8,924 nt of DNA from Caulobacteraceae bacterium (GTDB taxonomy: Bacteria > Pseudomonadota > Alphaproteobacteria > Caulobacterales > Caulobacteraceae), in the NCBI GenBank assembly GCA_020852035.1, contig JADZBR010000019.1:1-8924 (forward strand). Reading direction: 5' to 3'. This document shows, piece by piece, positions 6,268 through 8,924 of the stretch; the first letter of the stretch is position 1; each line of letters opens with the position of its first letter. Both the position numbers and the translations under genes were made by a program. The notes beneath the pieces were generated by a model, which was not told the DNA's origin, did not search any database, and saw only the letters and a list, made by a program, of their open reading frames with translations.

Positions 6268-7504
6268 ACTGACGGCGTTCGCGGCCGATCGGGCGGGCGG
6301 GATCGCCACCATCTTCGCCATCGGCGCGCCGGTGGTGGCGATGCTGGCCTGCGGGGCGATCGACCTTTTCGCGGTGCACGCCTCGCGCACGGCCTTGCAG
6401 GACGCCGCCGACGCCGCGGCCCTCGCCGCGGCCAGGCAGATCGGCATGACCGACGAGGTCGGGATCAAGAACCGGGCGGAGATCTTCGTGCGCCAGCAGG
6501 CGGCCTCGGCCGCCAAGGACGTGGACTACACGGTCGCCAGCAGCATCGACGTCAAGGAGTCCACGGTCACGGTCTCCATCGACGGCGTGCGGGATTCCTT
6601 CTTCGGCAACCTGCTGCCGCCCGGCGGCTGGAAGATCAGGGTCGACTCCACCGCGACGCGGGTGAGCCAGGTGCCGCTGTGCGTGCTCTCCACCGGCGAG
6701 GATTCGGGGAACAAGATCGACGTCAAGGATCAGGCCCAGCTGACCGCCCCCAAATGCCTGGTGCACACCAACAGCGACATGGAGGTCAGCAACAACGGCT
6801 GGATGAACACCGCCATCGCCCAGGCCAGCGGATCGGCGAAGGGGCGCATCTCGCCGGAGCCGCAGACCGACGCGCCGACGATCGCCGACCCGTTCGGCGC
6901 CATGAGCATCGCCACCGAAAAGCCCTGTCCGTTGATCGACGGCCTAGTGCTGGCGCTCTCCAACATCCAGCTCGGCGGGCTCCTGCCGCCGATTCCGGTG
7001 CAGCCGGGGGTGCATTGCGTCAACATCACGGTGCAGCAGGGCGTCACCCTGCGCCTGCAGCCCGGCGAGCACTATTTCCGCAAGGGCGACCTGCAGCTGC
7101 TGCAGAATGCCAAGCTCGAAGGTCAGGACGTGGTGCTGATCTTCGACAAGGACGCCAAGTTCAAGTTCGGCGACAAGTCTCAGATCAATCTGGAGGGCCG
7201 CCGCAGCGGGCCGTTCGCCGGCTTCGTGATCGCCACCACGCCGGCGAACACCAACACTTTCGACATCTCGACCACGGCGGCGCGCGAACTGCTCGGCACC
7301 ATCTACATCCCCGGCGCGAAGCTGGAAATTTCCGGCGCGAACACCCAGGTCACCGACCAGGCGGACTGGACCGTGATCGTCGCCAAGAGCATCGAGATGA
7401 AGGGCAGCCCCAATCTGGTGCTCAACACCAACTACCAGGGCTCGCCCGTGCCTGTGCCGCCAGGGGTGGGGCCAGTGGGCGGCTCGGTGCACCTGAACAA
7501 CTAA
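6248..7504 (+). CDS. TadG-like pilus-assembly / surface protein
   Basis: The 418-residue protein has the N-terminus of the TadE/TadG group that works with Flp (Tad) pili. A short basic leader is followed by RAGGIATIFAIGAP, one membrane helix at about 18-42, then the hallmark segment SRTALQDAADAAALAAARQ at 46-64. The rest should lie outside the inner membrane. It has no VWA domain, unlike longer TadG proteins. After about residue 255 it turns into short strand-like repeats rich in Gly, Asn and hydrophobic residues (for example LQPGEHYF, LEGQDVVLIF, GTIYIPGAKLEI, GSPNLVLNTNY), which suggests a beta-helix or beta-solenoid. Four cysteines (145, 170, 227, 257) lie in the exported part and could form disulfides. 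The C-terminus is Pro/Gly-rich. No other tad gene is in the window, so this is an orphan or satellite copy. It overlaps the response regulator by 20 bases. The N-terminal family call is firm; the fold of the remainder is inference. Confidence 0.85.
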   Translation: MGWRAPRLTAFAADRAGGIATIFAIGAPVVAMLACGAIDLFAVHASRTALQDAADAAALAAARQIGMTDEVGIKNRAEIFVRQQAASAAKDVDYTVASSIDVKESTVTVSIDGVRDSFFGNLLPPGGWKIRVDSTATRVSQVPLCVLSTGEDSGNKIDVKDQAQLTAPKCLVHTNSDMEVSNNGWMNTAIAQASGSAKGRISPEPQTDAPTIADPFGAMSIATEKPCPLIDGLVLALSNIQLGGLLPPIPVQPGVHCVNITVQQGVTLRLQPGEHYFRKGDLQLLQNAKLEGQDVVLIFDKDAKFKFGDKSQINLEGRRSGPFAGFVIATTPANTNTFDISTTAARELLGTIYIPGAKLEISGANTQVTDQADWTVIVAKSIEMKGSPNLVLNTNYQGSPVPVPPGVGPVGGSVHLNN

Positions 7505-7561
7505 CGGCTAGGCAACCGGGCCGGCGCTCCGGCATTCTCCCCTGCGTACAGTCACGCTAGC

Positions 7562-7567
7562 GGAGGG
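7562..7567 (+). promoter_or_regulatory. Strong ribosome-binding site of the small membrane protein gene
   Basis: GGAGGG, 5 bases before the ATG at 7573, is the best ribosome-binding site in the window and suggests high expression of this small gene. Confidence 0.65.
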
Positions 7568-7572
7568 CTTCC

Positions 7573-7824
7573 ATGAGCGGCGTAGGTATCATCGGGGCGA
7601 TCATCATCGGCATTCTGGCCGGCTGGATCGCCGAAAAGGTCTTGAAGCGTAACCACGGGCTGCTGACGAACCTGATCGTCGGCCTGGTCGGGGCGTTGAT
7701 CGGCGCGTTCATCGCCAACGCCCTGGGCATCAACTTCGGCGGCTGGATCGGCAGCCTCCTGGTCTCGACGGCGGGCGCGATCCTGCTGCTGTTCGTCCTT
7801 GGCCTGATCAAGCGGAAAGCCTGA
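7573..7824 (+). CDS. GlsB/YeaQ/YmgE-family small membrane protein
   Basis: This 83-residue, very hydrophobic protein belongs to the group named transglycosylase-associated or GlsB/YeaQ/YmgE. These are small inner-membrane proteins often linked to general stress responses; the biochemical role is not settled. The length is typical. Three membrane helices are visible: about 4-20 (GIIGAIIIGILAGWIA), 31-50 (LTNLIVGLVGALIGAFIANA) and 57-79. Glycines are spaced through the helices and Lys/Arg lies at the loops and C-terminus (KRNHG, IKRKA). The characteristic N-terminal GILAGWIA and central GLVGALIGA stretches support the family. It starts 68 bases after the TadG-like gene and could be read through from it. 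I saw no convincing sigma-factor site in that gap. It is convergent with the VWA gene, with only 4 bases between the two stops. Confidence 0.9.
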   Translation: MSGVGIIGAIIIGILAGWIAEKVLKRNHGLLTNLIVGLVGALIGAFIANALGINFGGWIGSLLVSTAGAILLLFVLGLIKRKA

Positions 7825-7828
7825 CCGG

Positions 7829-8924
7829 TTATTTCGGGACGTAGGTCCGCAGAACGTCGTCGATGATCCGCTCGAGCTGCTTGAGCGTGTTGCAGGTCTT
7901 GGCGACATGGCAGAAGCGGCGGTAGCGGGGCATCTCGCTGTCGCCGCTTCCCCAATAGCTCTCCGGCTCGGGGTTCAGCCAGATGACCGCCCGCGAGCGC
8001 AGCTCGATGTCGCGCATGATGTCGAGCCTGGGGTTGGCGTAGTTCGACCTGCCATCGCCCAGCATGATGACGGTGGTCCGCCGGTCGAGGCCCTCCAGGT
8101 GATCCTTGGCGAAATCGGCTAGCGCCTGACCGTAGTCGGTCTGCTGGAAGCCGATCTGTTTCAGAATCTCGACGATCGCCTTCTCGACGTTGTGCTCATC
8201 GAGCAGGTCGCCGACGTGGATCATGCGGCCGGAAAAGGCGAAGGCGTCCAGCCGCTCGACCACCTCGTTCAGGCTGTAGAGGAAGAGCAGCAGGAAGTGG
8301 GCGGTCGCGGCCACCGACTTGGAGACATCGCAGATGGCGATGATCTTGGGCTTGGAGACCTTCTCGGTCTTCCAGACCACGTCGAAGGGCACGCCCCCGT
8401 AGGCCATCGAGCGGCGCAGGGTCTTGCCGACGTTCAGCTTGCCCTTCCTGGCCTTCCTCTGCTGGCGGCTGTAGCGGCTGGCCAGGCGCTTGGCCATGCG
8501 CCGGACCAGGTTCTGCATCATCGCGATGTCCTCGGGATCGCCGTCGGCGAGATAGCGCAGGGCGAGGAGCTCCTCGCGGGTCTTGCGGCCGCTCTCCTTG
8601 GCGTAGAGCTCGTGCTGGCGCTCGACGTAGCGGGCGGCCAGCGCGTTCAGCGCGGCGCGCTTTTCCACCAGGCGTTCGGCCCGCGCGCCATCGGCCCCGC
8701 CCTCGCGGCGCATCTCGGCGATGCGCAGCTCCAGGTCGCGCAGGCCCATCTCCTCGAGCAGCCGGCGGGTGAACCGCGGACGCTGGGTGGAGAGGCGGAT
8801 TTCGCTGACGGTCGCGCGGCCGGCGGCCGCTTCCATCAGCTGGGCCAGGCCCGCCTGGTCGTCGGCCAGCAGCATGTCGGCGAGGGTGCGCGGGGTCTCA
8901 CCCTCGGCCTGGTCGGAGGCGCCG
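7829..8924 (-). CDS. CoxE-type VWA domain protein, N-terminus beyond the window
   Basis: The frame is open to the right edge of the window, so the visible 365 codons lack the true start. A Met at 8875 is probably internal, because the codons before it (ending PRTLADM) continue smoothly into the protein. The N-terminal visible half is helical and highly charged (for example LRIAEMRREG). The C-terminal half is a von Willebrand factor A fold. Counting from that Met, the metal-ion site DVSKS is at 183-187, with T246 in QQTDYG and D274 in MLGDGRSNY completing it. The segment WLNPEP at 299-304 and the closing helix are typical of CoxE-like proteins. Such proteins are usually partners of MoxR-type AAA+ ATPases and act in maturation or chaperoning of enzyme complexes. 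Here the partner would have to lie to the right of the window. No signal peptide is visible in the part present. It is convergent with the small membrane protein gene. Confidence 0.88.
   Translation of the reverse strand, partial: GASDQAEGETPRTLADMLLADDQAGLAQLMEAAAGRATVSEIRLSTQRPRFTRRLLEEMGLRDLELRIAEMRREGGADGARAERLVEKRAALNALAARYVERQHELYAKESGRKTREELLALRYLADGDPEDIAMMQNLVRRMAKRLASRYSRQQRKARKGKLNVGKTLRRSMAYGGVPFDVVWKTEKVSKPKIIAICDVSKSVAATAHFLLLFLYSLNEVVERLDAFAFSGRMIHVGDLLDEHNVEKAIVEILKQIGFQQTDYGQALADFAKDHLEGLDRRTTVIMLGDGRSNYANPRLDIMRDIELRSRAVIWLNPEPESYWGSGDSEMPRYRRFCHVAKTCNTLKQLERIIDDVLRTYVPK

Noticed and set aside
5611..6516. A 301-codon open frame on the - strand opposite the response regulator and TadG-like gene
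   Set aside because: Shadow of two genes with clear domain motifs on the + strand. No motif of its own.
7511..7545. Possible general-stress (EcfG-type) promoter before the small membrane protein gene
   Set aside because: The expected GGAAC is not present; the nearest is GGCAACC, with a weak -10 match. Family habit alone is not enough.

Overview
The window is very GC-rich. Codon use, the intergenic palindrome and the gene types fit an alphaproteobacterium, most likely a member of the Caulobacteraceae (Phenylobacterium/Caulobacter-like). That placement is an inference from protein character and base composition, not from a marker gene.

Layout, left to right. (1) Bases 1-633 hold the C-terminal two thirds of an ABC-exporter nucleotide-binding domain on the + strand. 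An in-frame TAA (10-12) sits where the family has a conserved Tyr, so the copy is either broken or mis-sequenced. (2) Bases 634-825 are intergenic. They carry a 106-bp interrupted palindrome whose loop contains a near-perfect 15-bp tandem duplication, followed by a short GC hairpin. (3) A 90-aa conserved-looking hypothetical gene (- strand, 826-1098) diverges from a ten-helix EamA/DMT-type transporter (+ strand, ending at 2041). (4) The transporter meets, tail to tail, a 1170-aa membrane-bound hybrid histidine kinase (- strand, 2038-5550). The two stop codons share one CTAG. (5) Divergent from the kinase is a short response regulator (start probably 5653), which overlaps by 20 nt a TadG-like pilus-assembly/secreted protein gene (6248-7504). 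(6) A GlsB/YeaQ/YmgE-type small membrane protein follows (7573-7824). (7) A CoxE-type VWA protein on the - strand (7829 to beyond the right edge) closes the window.

The most notable locus is 2038-7504. The kinase carries, in one chain, a periplasmic sensor segment, HAMP, HisKA, HATPase, a degenerate receiver, an intact receiver, an HPt domain and a C-terminal EAL phosphodiesterase domain with every catalytic residue present. It is transcribed away from a small receiver protein that could accept phosphate from the HPt. That receiver is translationally overlapped with a Tad-type surface protein gene. A testable reading is that a phosphorelay and local c-di-GMP breakdown are linked to Flp-pilus or surface-attachment output. 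The domain content is seen in the sequence; the functional linkage is inference.

No tRNA, rRNA, CRISPR array, insertion sequence or phage gene was recognised. No gene-free stretch exceeds about 200 bases.
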